Positions 32,996-44,486 of a DNA stretch of 64,000 nucleotides are shown one piece after another (position 1 is the stretch's first letter; each line of letters begins with the position of its first letter). The notes below the pieces were generated by a model, which had not been told where the DNA came from, did no database searches, and was given only the letters and a program-made list of their open reading frames with translations. The stretch comes from Macrobrachium rosenbergii (Eukaryota > Arthropoda > Malacostraca > Decapoda > Palaemonidae): assembly GCF_040412425.1 (NCBI RefSeq), contig NC_089768.1, positions 1,609,001 through 1,673,000 of the forward strand, given 5' to 3'. Both the position numbers and the translations under genes were made by a program.

Positions 32996-34940
32996 GGATT
33001 TGGCTTTTAGTTCTCCCTCCCCTGGATCCAATGACTTAACGGCACTGGCAACGACTTCTGGCATGAACATGGATACGGGCTTGGCTGTTGGACAGAACCA
33101 AACACTGAGACACCAGGGTGTTAATAAATCTGGTGGATTTGATTCAAATAATAGGGTCCTTTATTGCACTAATGTAAACTTATCATTAGATTACGAATGT
33201 TTATACAGTGTAGTGAAGCAATTCGGCAAAGTGGAAAGAATTAAATTAATTCTAGAAAAAGATAAGCAGTCATTTTGTGCTTTTATCAAATTTTCCTCTC
33301 CCTTGGAAGCTAGTGAGGCACAACAAAGACTCCATGGCCACATTCTGAATGACTCGGTTGTCAGCACGAAAGTGTTTTCAGTGAAAAACTTGAATGATGA
33401 GCCATTTGACTTTGTTCCAAAGGCTGAAGAACATGGACCAGTCCCATGTACCAGAGCTCTTCCTCCCCCTTTATGGCATGTTGCTATCTACAAAGAGGAG
33501 GGAAAATTTGATAAAAGCTGCTGACTGCATTGAGAGCAAGGTTGGTTCCATTCCCATTGGAAATTTAAAACGGTATGGAAAGAACCTTCTAATAAAAGCT
33601 GGAAATGAGACTCAAGCAGTTCTGTTAGCTAACTTTAAACCTCCTGAAAGTGGAAATATTGAATCTATTTCATCTCACAGATTTTTAATACACTGAAAGG
33701 AGTAGTTTACTCAAAAGATTTGCATGTTTTTAAAGAGGAAGAGATTCTCCATCGATGCCCTCCTTGTGTATCTCATGTAAAAAAACTGGGTGGTGATGCA
33801 GCTATCCTTTTAACCTTCTCCTCCAATTACCTACCTGATACCATCATTGTTGGCCATGAGAGGATGCAGGTTAAAAATATAAAAGAAGTCCTAGACAGTG
33901 TCGCAAATGCTTTGAATATGGCCACATTCAAAACTCTTGCAATAACAATAAAAGATGTCCTGTGTGCTCTGCAGAGCACGATAATTTTGATGATTGCAAA
34001 GCAGCCCGATACTGTTTTCTTTGCAAGGGTGATCACACACCAAACTCTAGGGCTTGTCCCAGATATAAATTTGAACAAGAAGTGTTGGCAGTGGCAGATA
34101 ATGAACATATTAGCATTAGTGAAGCAAAGCGCACGGTAATGGGGGCAAACAAAAGTGCCAACACTACGTATGCTTCTGTAATAAAACTTATGAAAACTTC
34201 CAACAATGTAAGGCCACCAATAACTGTGTCTGATGGAAGATATCACAAACCTGGTATTTCTCGAACCATAAATAATAATGAAAATCTCCAAACTGGTGAG
34301 AAACTTTCGTCGGCAAGTGCTTTGAAGTCCAATAGCAAAAATTGTACTTCCAAAAGCACAGAAAATTTATCTTCCACCACATCCACAGCTGTCGATTCAT
34401 CTCCAAAAATAAGGGTGCCAAAATCAGCCAATAATTCAGGAAAATACTCTGAAAATACTTCAAACCAAAATAAGCTAAAGGAACAATCCCAATTAGATAG
34501 AGCTAGTTCAGAGCCATCAATCGCCACAGCCACAAACAAAAATAATAATAAAACTACGGTTGCAACTACCAAGAAACGCACAAGAAATAGTTCCCCAAAT
34601 AATGATAATTTTATAATAAAACTTCAAATGGGTTCAGTGTTTTGGAAGACATCTCTCCTCCTAGAAAGGTGGTTCCAAAAGTAGTTTCAGAACAAAAACA
34701 TCTGAGTTCAATTCAGTCTTGCCGCCTAAGACAAATAGGATTAGTGGTGCACAGAACCACAGCAATAATTCTGAACATCAGGTTCATAATAAAAAAATAT
34801 GAAGATCAACCAAAGACCCTGAACACCAATTCAGATGAAAAGGGATTAAGAAAACAATCTCTTATAAAGGAGAATTTCCCACTCCACCCTAGGAACAGTA
34901 CTTCCTCCAAGGAGTGGGAAGTAGCACATTTTACCACCTT
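32996..34940 (+). pseudogene. LINE ORF1 (Gag-like), RRM-like fold and three CCHC zinc knuckles
   Basis: The likely start is MDLAFSSPSPG at 32996. Residues NRVLYCTNVNLSLDYECLYS, then KVERIKLI and SFCAFIKFSSP (about 33150-33300), have the pattern of an RNA-recognition fold. After a frame change at about 33520 comes the conserved block YGKNLLIKAGNETQAVLLAN. After another change three knuckles follow: CRKCFEYGHIQNSC (about 33900), CPVCSAEHDNFDDC and CFLCKGDHTPNSRAC (to about 34055). A long Ser/Asn/Lys-rich tail follows. At least three frameshifts make it non-functional. The role is RNA binding in the element's RNP. Confidence 0.8.
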
Positions 34941-34949
34941 AGCATTCTT

Positions 34950-35760
34950 GCTCGATATTCTTCAGTGGAACTGTAAAGGTCTCAGAGCCCGTACAGAAGA
35001 CCTTAAAGTTTTAATGCATGAATTCAATCCAGGGATTATATGCCTACAGGAAACAATGTTAGGCAACTCTGCTTATAATCCTGGACTAAATTATTCAATA
35101 TTTAAATCATATCCCCCAATTGGTGATCGTGCCCATAGAGGTGCTGCAATTATTATTAATAAATCTCTACAGCACTCCACAGTACAATTAAATACAACAC
35201 TACAAGCTGTCGCTATTTCAGTCATTTTGGAAAGAGAGATAACAATCTGCTCCTTATACCTTCCACCAGACCTTGATTTTAACATTGAGATATTCAGTCG
35301 TTAATTGACCAACTTCCAGCTCCTTTACTTCTGCTAGGTGACTTTAATGCCCACAACCCCCTTTGGGGAAGTCGGTTTTTAGATAGCAAAGGGAAATTAA
35401 TCGAAGACCTTATTGACAGGAATGATGTTACCCTGTATAATAATGGGTCAGTGACTTTCCACAACATTCATGATAATCATTTCTCTGCACTGGACCTTAG
35501 TATTTCTTCAACTAGTATCCACCTTGATTTTAATTGGTCTGTTAATGAAGATTTAAATGGAAGTGATCACTACCCGATCCATTTGAAATATGCTCAGAAT
35601 GCTCCATCTGAAGTTTTACCTAAGTGGAAGGTAGAGGACGCAGACTGGGATAAATTTAGTAAGGGTGTCAATCTAGATAGGGAGTTTGAGTCCTTTCATT
35701 CTCATCTAGATGCCTATGATTACTTTATTGAATCTACTTTGAAAGAGTGCTGAAAGCTCG
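34950..35760 (+). pseudogene. LINE ORF2, AP-type endonuclease domain
   Basis: ILQWNCKGLRARTEDLKVL (about 34960) holds the Asn of the first motif, and IICLQETML holds the catalytic Glu. AAIIINKSLQHS follows. After a frameshift at about 35305 come LLLGDFNAHNPLWGS (Asp-x-Asn motif, about 35330) and LNGSDHYPI (Ser-Asp-His motif, about 35555). All catalytic positions are therefore present. It would nick target DNA to prime reverse transcription. Confidence 0.85.
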
Positions 35761-36230
35761 ATTCCAAAACAAAAGGCAAACCTCGTAGACCTGCAGTTCC
35801 CTGGTGGAATAAGGCATGTGGTATTCTGAGAAAAGTGACTAGGAAATGCTACAGACGTTACAAAACTAGTGGCTCCCTCAGTCTAAATTAATTTACAAAC
35901 GTGCTTTAGCCAAGCAGCGAGCGCTTTTTATAAGAAAGCCAAAAGAGAATGTTGGCTTTACTATATTAATGGAATAAACTCAAGACCCCACTAAGAGTGG
36001 TGTGGCGCAAAATAAGGAAACTGAGTGGAAAATTTGTAGCGTCACCATTGCCCTCATTAAAAATAAATGACACTCTAATCACAGAGCCCACTGAAGTTGC
36101 CAATGAGCTAGGAAAACACTTTTCTAAAGTTTCCAGCCCTAACAATTACTCTCCAGAATTTCAAAGAATTAGGAATTCTGAAATTTGTCTGAAGTTTGAT
36201 TCGGGAAAATCTGAACCATACAACTACAAA
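35761..36230 (+). pseudogene. LINE ORF2, linker and start of RT (left of DIRS C)
   Basis: PAVPWWNKACGILRKVTRKC lies at about 35800. After stops, VWRKIRKLSGKFVASPLPSL, then TEPTEVANELGKHFSKVSSP, is the conserved pre-RT block. It ends at YNYK (36230), where DIRS C begins. The downstream part at 42941 continues in frame (FSLREL). Confidence 0.8.
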
Positions 36231-36400
36231 TTTGTTCATGAAACTTACCTGTCAGATATATATATAGCTGTATTCTCTGTTAGTCCGACAGAATTTCAAA
36301 ACTTACGACACACGCAGTGGGAGATCAGGTGGTTAGTACCCATTCCCGCCGCTGGGAGGCGGGTATCAGGAACCATTCCCATTTTCTATTCAGATTTTCT
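36231..36400 (+). repeat. DIRS C left inverted terminal repeat
   Basis: Starts TTTGTTCATGAAACTTACCT. From about 36255 to 36400 it is repeated in inverted form at 42751-42890, almost unchanged (for example the GGCGGGTATCAGGAACCATT block). Confidence 0.9.
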
Positions 36401-36574
36401 CTGTCGCCGGTACTGTCAACACTTGTTTTCAGTACCTCCGTCTTGGATTTCGGATAAAACTTGATTGTCACTTGAGTATTGGTTTGATTTTTGGTTTTTT
36501 GACTTGGACTTGTGGCTAGGCATACGCTATTGTGGATTGTTTTGGATTTGGCTTTGTTTTTTCCTGGGAGTAAG

Positions 36575-39287
36575 ATGTCTGAATCTAGTTCTTCTAGTTA
36601 TCGAGTTTGCCGTGTGCAAGACTGTAAGGTGAGGCTACCGAAAATTTTCGGTAGATCCTCACACTGTATGCTCGGGTTGTAGAGGACATGTTTGTTTGTT
36701 GAATGACCGATGCAAGGAGTGTGAATCTTTGTCTGATGCTAGTTGGAGGACTTATGATTCTTATGTGAGAAAGCTAGAGCGAGATAGGCTCAGGAGGTCT
36801 TCCTCCAGAAGTGGTAGGAGTCAGGGTAGTGTGCTTTCACCTGTTAACCCTCCTGTAGACGTAGCTCTTCCTAACCCTGTGGTGTTGCCCCCTAACCCTG
36901 GGGTTGTGTCTGCGGATGGTGATGCCCTGGCCATTATTATGTCTTCCATTCGTACCTTGGAAGCTAATATGCTCGCTCTTCAAAGTGCTGTGAAGTGCAG
37001 TGATAGTGTCCGTCCCCCTAGTGTTGTGGAGGGGGCGTCAGATCGGCCGTATAACGCCTCTAGGTCTAGACCTCTGTCGGACTCCCAGGACTCAGGGAGT
37101 GGGCAAGTCGAAAGCCGCAAGAGGGTTACGGACCCCCACCGATCTGGCGTCCCTTCGCATGTCCTGATGACGCTTCCCAGGCTGCCAAGGATCGTGCACG
37201 GGCACGAATCCTTAAGATTGCTTCTCTTCCCCGATTCCTCCTCCCGTCGGGAATGGAAATCTCGGGGATTCTCGCCCTTTGAAGAGAAGCTTCAAAGAAG
37301 GGGACGCTTCACGTCCCTTTTCTCGTGACGCCACGCCCCTTTTCTCGTGGACGCTCTTGGCTCTTCTCCGGAGGATTTTGACGCCATCCCACCGCAGAAG
37401 AGGACCAGGGCGCCATCGGACGATGACGCTTTTGAGCGCTCCGCCGCTCCCAGAAAGAAGGCTGTTGCTTCCCCTGTGAGAAGCAAGAAGGCGCCCTCGC
37501 CCCTCTTCTTCTCATAGGATCAGTCCTTCTCCTGAAGTAGAATCTTCTCCTACTCGTAAGCTGCTCCTTGGCATGCAGGAGCAATTGGCTTCTTTAATGG
37601 CCCAGAAGGAGACCGATGCGTGTCGTCGTCGAAAGGATTCCCGGCTGCCGATCAAGAGGTCTAAACCTTCCCCTTCTCCTTCTCCTCGTTCGTCGTCGTC
37701 TCATGCTTCGCCGCCCGCTAGAAGTCCTGTTGCTCAGCGTTTTACTGGTCTTGGCAGGGATCGCAATTTCCCGCTTTCTGATACGCTTCACGCTGCCAGG
37801 CTTGACGCCCCTCGCTACGACGACCCTCTTGTTTCTCGTCATGACGCTTCTCACGCTGCCAAGCGTGACGCTTCTCATGCTGCTAAGCGTGACGCTTCTC
37901 ATGCTGCTAAGCGTGACGCTTCTCATGCTGCTCGGCAGGACGCCTCCCTTGCTGCTCGACATGACGCCTCCCTTGCTGCTCGTCATGACGCCTCCCTGGC
38001 TGCTCGTCAGGGCGCCTCCTTGCAGTTCGCCAAGACGCCTCCTTGCTGCTCGGCACGACGCCTTTCTTGCTGCGAGGCATGACGCCTCCCGCGCTGCTCG
38101 CACTCACCAGGACTCTCGTCGGATCGATCGTCAAGAAGCTCGCCGATTCTCGCCAGGAAGGGGAGAACTCCGCTCGTCGTGACTCTCATTTTGATTCTTC
38201 TGCTCGTGACTTTCGTGACTCCTCTCGGACTTCTTCCAAGCAGAAGTCCCTTTTGCATGTTGGTCTGCAAGGACTTCGTCCTTCCGGTTCTTCTCCTGCC
38301 CCTTCCGTTGCTCCTGTGGAAGAAGGAGAGCTTTCTTGTAACTCGGATCCTGCAGTTGAGGATCAGACATCTTCTTCTTCAGCTTCTGCAGACTACCAAG
38401 TCTTAACTAGGCTGCTGAAAGACTTGTTTGGGGACAAGTTTCAACCTCTGCTCCTCGCCCTCCCCCTCGCAGCTTACCTCGTCTAAGTCACAAAAGTCTT
38501 CTGGTTTTGTGAAGATGGCTACGTCTCTCTCTCTCGAAGAGGGCCTTTAGCAAGGTTCAAGAGTGGATGGACTCAGGAAGGCTCAGTGCAAGACTTCTTT
38601 CGCCCTACCTCCATCAAGATTGAGTGGAAAAGCAGGAATTTGGTACGAGACAGGAGAGGAGGTTGGTTGGAGAGTTCCTTCCTCTTCCCAAGGGGATTTT
38701 GCCAGCCTTGTGGACGCTCCCAGAAGGTCTCTCCTTTCTTCAGCTAAGGTGTCCTGGTCTTTATCTGAGATTGATCACCATCTGAAAGGCCTTTTCAGGT
38801 CCTTAGAAGTTTTTAACTTTTTGGACTGGTGCCTGGGAGTCTTGGATTTGCAGGCTCGTAGCCCTGACTCCATTAGCCTGGGAGACTTGTTTAGTGTCCT
38901 ATCCTGTATGGACAAGGCGGTTAGGGATGGCTCAAGAACTGGCTGCCCATTTCTGTGCGGGCCTTTAAAGAAGAGAGCCATTTACTGCAACTTCACGGCG
39001 AAGTCGGTCTCTCCTACTCAGAAGGCAGAATTGTTGTTCGCTCCGCTTTCTAGCCATCTTTTCCCCAACCCTTAGTCAAGGATATGGCCTCCACATTGCA
39101 AGAGAAGGCTACTCAGGACCTCCTGGCCCAGTCTTCTAGACGTCCTGCAGCCCCTTCGACTTCTTCCCTTGGACAGACTTCCAAGATTCAGAAGCCCTTT
39201 CGTGGAAGATCTTCCTCTAGATCGTCCTTTCGAGGCAGAGGTCCCTCAAGAGGTAGAGCCCCTTCTAAGACCAGGGGCAAGAAATGA
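36575..39287 (+). pseudogene. DIRS C Gag-like protein, frameshifted
   Basis: The Met at 36575 begins MSESSSSSYRVCRVQDCKVR. The cysteine module continues after a frame change (CKEC at about 36715), followed by YVRKLERDRLRRSSSRSG as in A0. A Ser/Pro linker and then perfect 27-bp repeats coding ASHAAKRD occur at 37840-37940, varying to ASLAARHD at 37950-38040. The conserved core is at 38563-39075 (IWYETGEEVGWRVPSSSQGD; EVFNFLDWCLGVL; CMDKAVRDGSRTG). A basic Arg/Ser-rich tail (39170-39287, RGRSSSRSSFRGRGPSRGR) ends at a stop. Several frameshifts are present. Confidence 0.8.
37840..38040 (+). repeat. Tandem 27-bp repeats in the DIRS C gag
   Basis: Near-perfect units of about 27 bp (GACGCTTCTCATGCTGCTAA) code for AKRDASHA, followed by diverged units coding AARHDASL. 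This is one of four gags in this window with its own repeat type at this place. Confidence 0.85.
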
Positions 39288-39289
39288 CT

Positions 39290-40200
39290 CCTTAAACCTT
39301 CAGACACCGGTAGGAGCCAGGCTCCTTTCTTTTGCAAAAGCCTGGAGAGAGAGAGGGACGGACAGCTGGTCCCTCCAAGTCATCGAAAAGGGATACAAGA
39401 TCCCATTCCTCGTATTGCCTCCATTGACTACGATTCCCATAGATCTGTCGCCATCCTATCATCAGGAGAAACAGCAAATTCTCTTCAACCTGCTCGATCA
39501 AATGCTCGAGAAGAGAGCTGTGGAGCAAGTCTCGGATTTACAATCCCCGGGCTTTTACAACAGGCTGTTTCTTGTTCCGAAGCAGTCAGGGGTTGGAGAC
39601 CAGTTCTGGACGTCAGCAAGTTGAACCATTTCGTTCTGAAGGAAAAGTTCGTAATGGAGACGTCCCCAGTCGGTCATGGGAGCCCTAAGTCCAGGCGACT
39701 GGATGGTTTCTCTCGATCTCCAGGACGCCTATTTTCACGTCCCTATACATCCTCTATCGAGGAAATACCTGAGATTTGTCCTGCGGGGACAGGTATTCCA
39801 GTTCAGGGCCCTTTGCTTCGGGCTCAGCACAGCTCCTATGGTTTTCACGATCTTGATGAGGAATGTTGCAAGATGGCTTCGCCTTGGAGGAATAAGAATC
39901 TCCCTTTATTTGGACGATTGGCTCATTCGAGCCTCACAATGACAAGGTGTCTGGAGGATCTTCACACGACTTTGACCTTGACGAAGTCCCTGGGACTTCT
40001 GGTGAATTTCGAAAAGTCCCATCTGACCCCGACTCAGTCCATCGTTTATCTGGGGATTCAGATGGATTCAGTGGCTTTTCGAGCATTTCCGTCTCAAGAA
40101 AGACAACTTCAGTGTTTAGAAAAAGTTTCAGCCTTCCTGAGGAAAGAAACATGCTCGGTGAGGGAATGGATGAGTCTGCTGGGGACCATTTCATCACTGG
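39290..40200 (+). pseudogene. DIRS C reverse transcriptase
   Basis: SWSLQVIEKGYKIPFLVLPP and LEKRAVEQVSDLQSPGFYNR, then LFLVPKQSG, lie at 39370-39590. After a frame change the sequence reads GDWMVSLDLQDAYFHVPIHP, FVLRGQVFQFRALCFGLSTA and RISLYLDDWLIRASQ (39676-39940). The catalytic YLDD is intact. The frame ends at 39942 and the thumb continues in two other frames (LTLTKSLGLLVNFEKSHL). Confidence 0.85.
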
Positions 40201-40770
40201 AGAAGTTTGTTTCCCTGGGGAGACTGCACCTCAGACCGCTTCAATTCTTCCTTGCAGAGAACTGGCACGACAAGGAGAATCTGGAAGCTTCTCTGAGTAT
40301 CTCGCCAAAGGTAAAGAATCACCTTCGGTGGTGGCTCGATCCTTCGAAGTTGGCAGAAGGCCTTTCTCTTCAACTTCAGAACCCCGACCTAGTGTTGTTT
40401 TCCGACGCGTCCATTTCGGGGTGGGGAGCAACACTGGGGAGGGAAGAAGTGTCGGGCACCTGGAGAGGGGAACAGGTGTCCTGGCACATAAACCTCAAAG
40501 AATTGGGGCGATTCAGTTGGCCCTTCTTTTCTTCGAGGAGCGAGTCTCGAACCGAGTTGTCCAGATCAACTCGGACAACACCACGGCCCTTTCATACCTC
40601 AAGAAACAGGGGAACTCACTCTCGGTCCCTGTTTGCCTTAGCAAAGGACATTCTTCTGTGGGCACAGGCCCGAAAGATTACGATCCTCACGAGGTTTGTT
40701 GCAGGCGTAGAGAACGTCCGTGCGGATCTTCTAAGTCGGCAGCGACAACTGCTCCCGACCAATGGATCCT
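40200..40770 (+). pseudogene. DIRS C connection and RNase H
   Basis: GRLHLRPLQFFLAENWHDKE and KNHLRWWLDPSKLAEGLSL lead to LVLFSDASISGWGATLGREE (about 40390-40440) and SWHINLKELGRF (about 40475). The third acidic motif reads INSDNTTALSYLKKQGN (about 40565-40610) in another frame. The active-site acids are all recognisable. Confidence 0.8.
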
Positions 40771-42180
40771 ACACCAAGAGGTGTGTCAAGGACTGTGGAA
40801 GCTTTGGGGACGTCCCTTGGTAGATCTCTTCGCAACCTCCAAGACGAAGAGACTTCCTCTTTACTGCTCCCCTGTTCTCGACCCAGGAGCTCTCTCAGTG
40901 GACGCTCTTCTTTGGGATTGGTCGGGGATGGACGTGTATGCCTTTCCTCCGTACAAAATCATCGGAGAAGTCATCAGAAAGTTTGCGTCGTCGGAAGGGA
41001 CGAGGATGACGTTGATCGCCCCATTTTGGCCTTCGAGGAATGGTTCACAGAGGTCATGTCCTTCCTAGTAGACTTTCCGAGATCTCTGCCCATGAGAGTC
41101 GATCTACTCAGACAACCCCACTTCGAGAGAGGTACCACAAAACCTCCCGCTCTGTGTCTGACTGCATTCAGACTATCGAGAAGCTGGCCAGAGCGAGAGG
41201 TTTTTCTAGACCAGTGGCGAAAGCTATTGCCAGGGCGAGAAGACTCTCTTCCAGCAATTTGTACCAATCAAGTGGACCGTATTTAGGAGATGGTGTAGAA
41301 AGAAGGGCATTTCCTCCACCACGACCTCTGTGAGCCAGATAGCAGACTTCCTCTTATTTCTGAGGAGTGATGTGAAACTTGCAGTCTCGACTATAAAGGG
41401 GTATAGAAGCATGCTTTCATCTGTTTTTAGGCATAGAGACTTGGATCTGTCTAACAACAGAGACCTTCACGATCTCTTCAGATCCTTTGAAACCTCGAAG
41501 GTGCCTCGGCTAAGGACTCCTTCTTGGAATTTGGATGTTGTGCTTAGGTTCCTCATGTCCAGTTCGTTTGAGCCTCTTCTGTTCTGCTTCATTGAGGAAC
41601 ATTACTAGAAGACTATTTTTCTAACCGCTCTAGCAACGGCAAAGAGGGTTAGTGAACTGCAAGCCTTTAGTAGGCATATAGGCTTTAAAGGGCATAACGC
41701 GTTTTGTTCCTTAAGCCCTTCCTTTTAGCGAAAAATGAAAGCCCGTCTAACCCTTGGCCCAAGAGTTTCTGAAATCAAGGGTATGGCTGAAATCCTTATT
41801 CAAGAGCCAGAGAGTCCTTTGCCCTGTTAGGGGCTCTCAAAGTCTACTTAGACAAGACGAAGGAAAGTCGAGGTCCTCAGATAGTTTATGGTGTTCCGTA
41901 AAGAGACCGGACTTACCTATGTCAAAGAATGCTCTGGCTTTCTTTCTGAGAGATACGATTAAAGAAGCCCATTCATCCTGTCAAGACTCTGATTTGAAAC
42001 TTCTGAAAGTCAATGCTCACGAGGTGAGGGCGGTTGCGACTTCAGTGGCTTTTCAGAAAAATATGTCACTCAGCAACATTCTGGGTGCCACATTTTGGCG
42101 AGTAACTCTGTGTTAAACTTCACACTACCTGAGAGATGTGAAGACGACATATGAGAACTGCTTCTCGCTAGGACCATACG
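40770..42180 (+). pseudogene. DIRS C tyrosine recombinase, interrupted
   Basis: HQEVCQGLWKLWGRPLVDLF, YCSPVLDPGA, YAFPPYKIIGEVI and LIAPFWPS are followed by the N-terminal helical domain (GFSRPVAKAIARARRLSS; FLLFLRSDVKLAVSTIKGYR). Box I (ALATAKRVSELQAFSR) is at about 41625-41670. Box II HEVRAVATSVAFQKNM is at 42020-42060. A stop at about 42114 (TLC*TSHYLRD) lies a few residues before the catalytic Tyr. Frameshifts occur near 41330 and 41610-41750. Confidence 0.8.
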
Positions 42181-42611
42181 TTTCCGCAGATACTTTCCTG
42201 GGGGCAGGGGATGACACTCATCCTATCCTATAGAAAATGGTTGGATAGTGTTTTTTATGGTTGTTGGGTCGACTGCCTGTGGCGGACTTCCCAATCGTTA
42301 GCTTTAGTTGCGTTATCCTAACTTAGTTAGGCTTGGTCAGGTGGTTGGTTTTTTGCTTCGTTTGCCCTCATTGTATGGTCAATATGGTCTTGTCACACTG
42401 TGGTCACGCCCCCGTTGACAGATCATCTAGAACTCACCAGCTATACAGGTCACACCCTTGCTGGAGACTCTAGTTAAGCAGAAGCGGACTTGGGTGACAG
42501 TAATCACGAAGTCAGCTATGCTAACAGGTAAGGAACCAAAATATCTTTCACCTACTTGTAGTGTGTTTTTCCAAATCCTATTCTGTCTGTACCCACCTCC
42601 AATGGTGGTAT

Positions 42612-42710
42612 TCAGCTATATATATATCTGACAGGTAAGTTTCATGAACAAAATGATATTTTAATGATAAAATAAAGTTTGTTCATACTTACCTGGCAGA
42701 TATATATATT
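42612..42710 (+). repeat. DIRS C internal complementary region
   Basis: The first half (AGCTATATATATATCTGACA with GGTAAGTTTCATGAACAAA) is complementary to 36231-36270. The second half, from ATGATATTTTAATGATAAAA at 42651, is complementary to 42890-42940. The halves meet at about 42650. Confidence 0.85.
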
Positions 42711-42750
42711 CATAGTGCCCGCCCACCTCCCCTCAGGAGACAGTGGCACT

Positions 42751-42940
42751 AGAAAATCTGAATAGAAAATGGGAATGGTTCTGATACCCGCCTCCCAGCG
42801 GCGGAATGGGTACTAACCACCTGATCTCCCACTGCGTGTGTCGTAAGTTTTGAAATTCTGTCGGACTAACAGAGAATACAGCTATATATATATCTGCCAG
42901 GTAAGTATGAACAAACTTTATTTTATCATTAAAATATCAT
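42751..42940 (+). repeat. DIRS C right inverted terminal repeat
   Basis: Inverted copy of the left repeat plus an outer extension (about 42913-42940, ending AAAATATCAT) that the left end lacks. Contains CAGGTAAGT at 42898-42906 in the sense direction. Confidence 0.9.
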
Positions 42941-44486
42941 TTTTCCCTAAGAGAACTTCGTGAGGCGCTCTCCTCAAGTGAATCCACAGCTCCAGGTGAG
43001 GATACAATCATATATGAAGTGCTGAAACACCTCCCAGATGATGCCAAAAAATATTTACTGAAGATTATAAACAAAATATGGGAAACTGGAATTTTACCCA
43101 AGGACTGGAAAATATCCATAATTGTCCCTGTTAAAAAGCCTAATAAAGATGCTTCCCAAGCCACCAGCTATAGACCAATAGCTCTTACCAGCTGTGTATG
43201 TAAGCTGATGGAGAAAATGATAAATACTAGACTGGTTTGGCACCTGGAGACCGAAGGATTACTGTCGCCATTTCAATTTGGTTTCAGAAAAATCGCTCCA
43301 CCCTTGATCCCTTGCTGAGGCTGATCAACCAAATCCAGCAAGGATTCGCCAAAAAGTGTCAGACCATTGGCATATTTTTTGACTTGGAGAAAGCATATGA
43401 CACTACCTGGAGAATTGGCATCATGAAACAATTGCACAAGATGGGCATATGTGGAAGAATGGTCAGGTTTATATATTCCTTTTTATCAGACAGACTTTTT
43501 GGTAAGAGTGGGAAACTCCTTCTCCCAACCTTTTATGCAGGAGGAAGGAGTTCCCCAAGGAAAGCGTTTTAAGTGTAATACTTTTTCAGTGGCAATAAAT
43601 AGTGTGATTGAAAAAATCTCACCCCTGTTAAATGCTCGCTTTTTATCGATGACCTTGCAATATACTGCACAGGATATGATTCCTTGTCTGTATGTAAACA
43701 TTTGCAAAGGTCTATTAATGCTATTACTAAGTGGGCTGATGAGAATGGTTTCAAATTCTCCTCTTCCAAAACAGTTGCAGTAAGATTCACCAGGTGCCGG
43801 CGTGTGGAAGAGGTTCCCACACTTAGTTTAAAAGGGTCCATCCTTCCTTACGAGAGTGAAGTTAAATTTCTGGGGATGACTATTGACCATAAATTAACTT
43901 GGGCTAGCCACATAAATGCCCTAAAGTTTAATGTTAAACAATCTATGAATATTTTAAAGGTTGTCTCTGGATTTAGTTGGGGGCTGATAAGAAATCCCTT
44001 CTGAGGCTATATGACTCTCTGTGTCGATCTAAGCTAGACTATGGCTGTCAGATTTATTCCTCAGCCTGTAAAACCAAGCTAAAGGAACTGGATGTTGTAC
44101 ACAACATGGGGTTGAGAATATGCTCAGGGGCTTTTAGAACTTCGCCTGTTGAAAGCATTTATGTCGACACAGATCATTTACCCCTTGATCTAAGAAGGCA
44201 AGAGCTAGAGTTGCGATACATGGCTAGAATGAAAAGTACTCCCAAAAATCCCTCCTTTCAAGCACTAAAGGAAACAGACTCTCGAAGTTTTTCTGGTACA
44301 AGAGCTTCTAAACCATTCCAAATTCGACTTAATGAGGATGTTAGGAATAATCACCTTAAATCCCAGAAAGTCCTGGAAGTAGAATATCCTGTAAATCCTC
44401 CATGGCTTATCCCAGAAGCATCAATATGTAAGAAACTGTTTAACAAAAAGGACTGCACTGTAGAAGAGATTAGGGAAAATTCTTAG
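42941..44486 (+). pseudogene. LINE ORF2, reverse transcriptase (right of DIRS C)
   Basis: FSLRELREALSSSESTAPGE leads to KDWKISIIVPVKKP, SYRPIALTSCVCKLMEKMI and FQFGFRK (about 43100-43290). After a frame change comes IGIFFDLEKAYDTTW (about 43370-43420). GVPQG is followed by an altered segment. The catalytic LFIDDLAIYC is encoded at about 43640-43670 in a different frame. The thumb includes VKFLGMTIDHKLTWASHINA. Frameshifts are present, but the catalytic Asp pair is intact. Confidence 0.85.

Larger units (their letters stand above)
36231..42940 (+). mobile_element. DIRS-type retrotransposon C (family 1), 6710 bp, inserted in the LINE RT
   Basis: Left repeat 36231-36400, gag 36575-39287, RT, RNase H, recombinase to 42180, internal complementary region about 42612-42710, right repeat 42751-42940. 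Removing 36231-42940 joins the LINE frame exactly (YNYK then FSLREL) with no target duplication. It is the youngest layer of the nest. Coding regions are interrupted by several frameshifts and a stop before the recombinase Tyr. Confidence 0.92.

Noticed and set aside
36231..42940. Interpretation of C as an LTR retrotransposon or integrated virus
   Set aside because: Terminal repeats are inverted and unequal, there is no integrase or protease, and the pol ends in a tyrosine recombinase with His-x-x-Arg and Tyr motifs.
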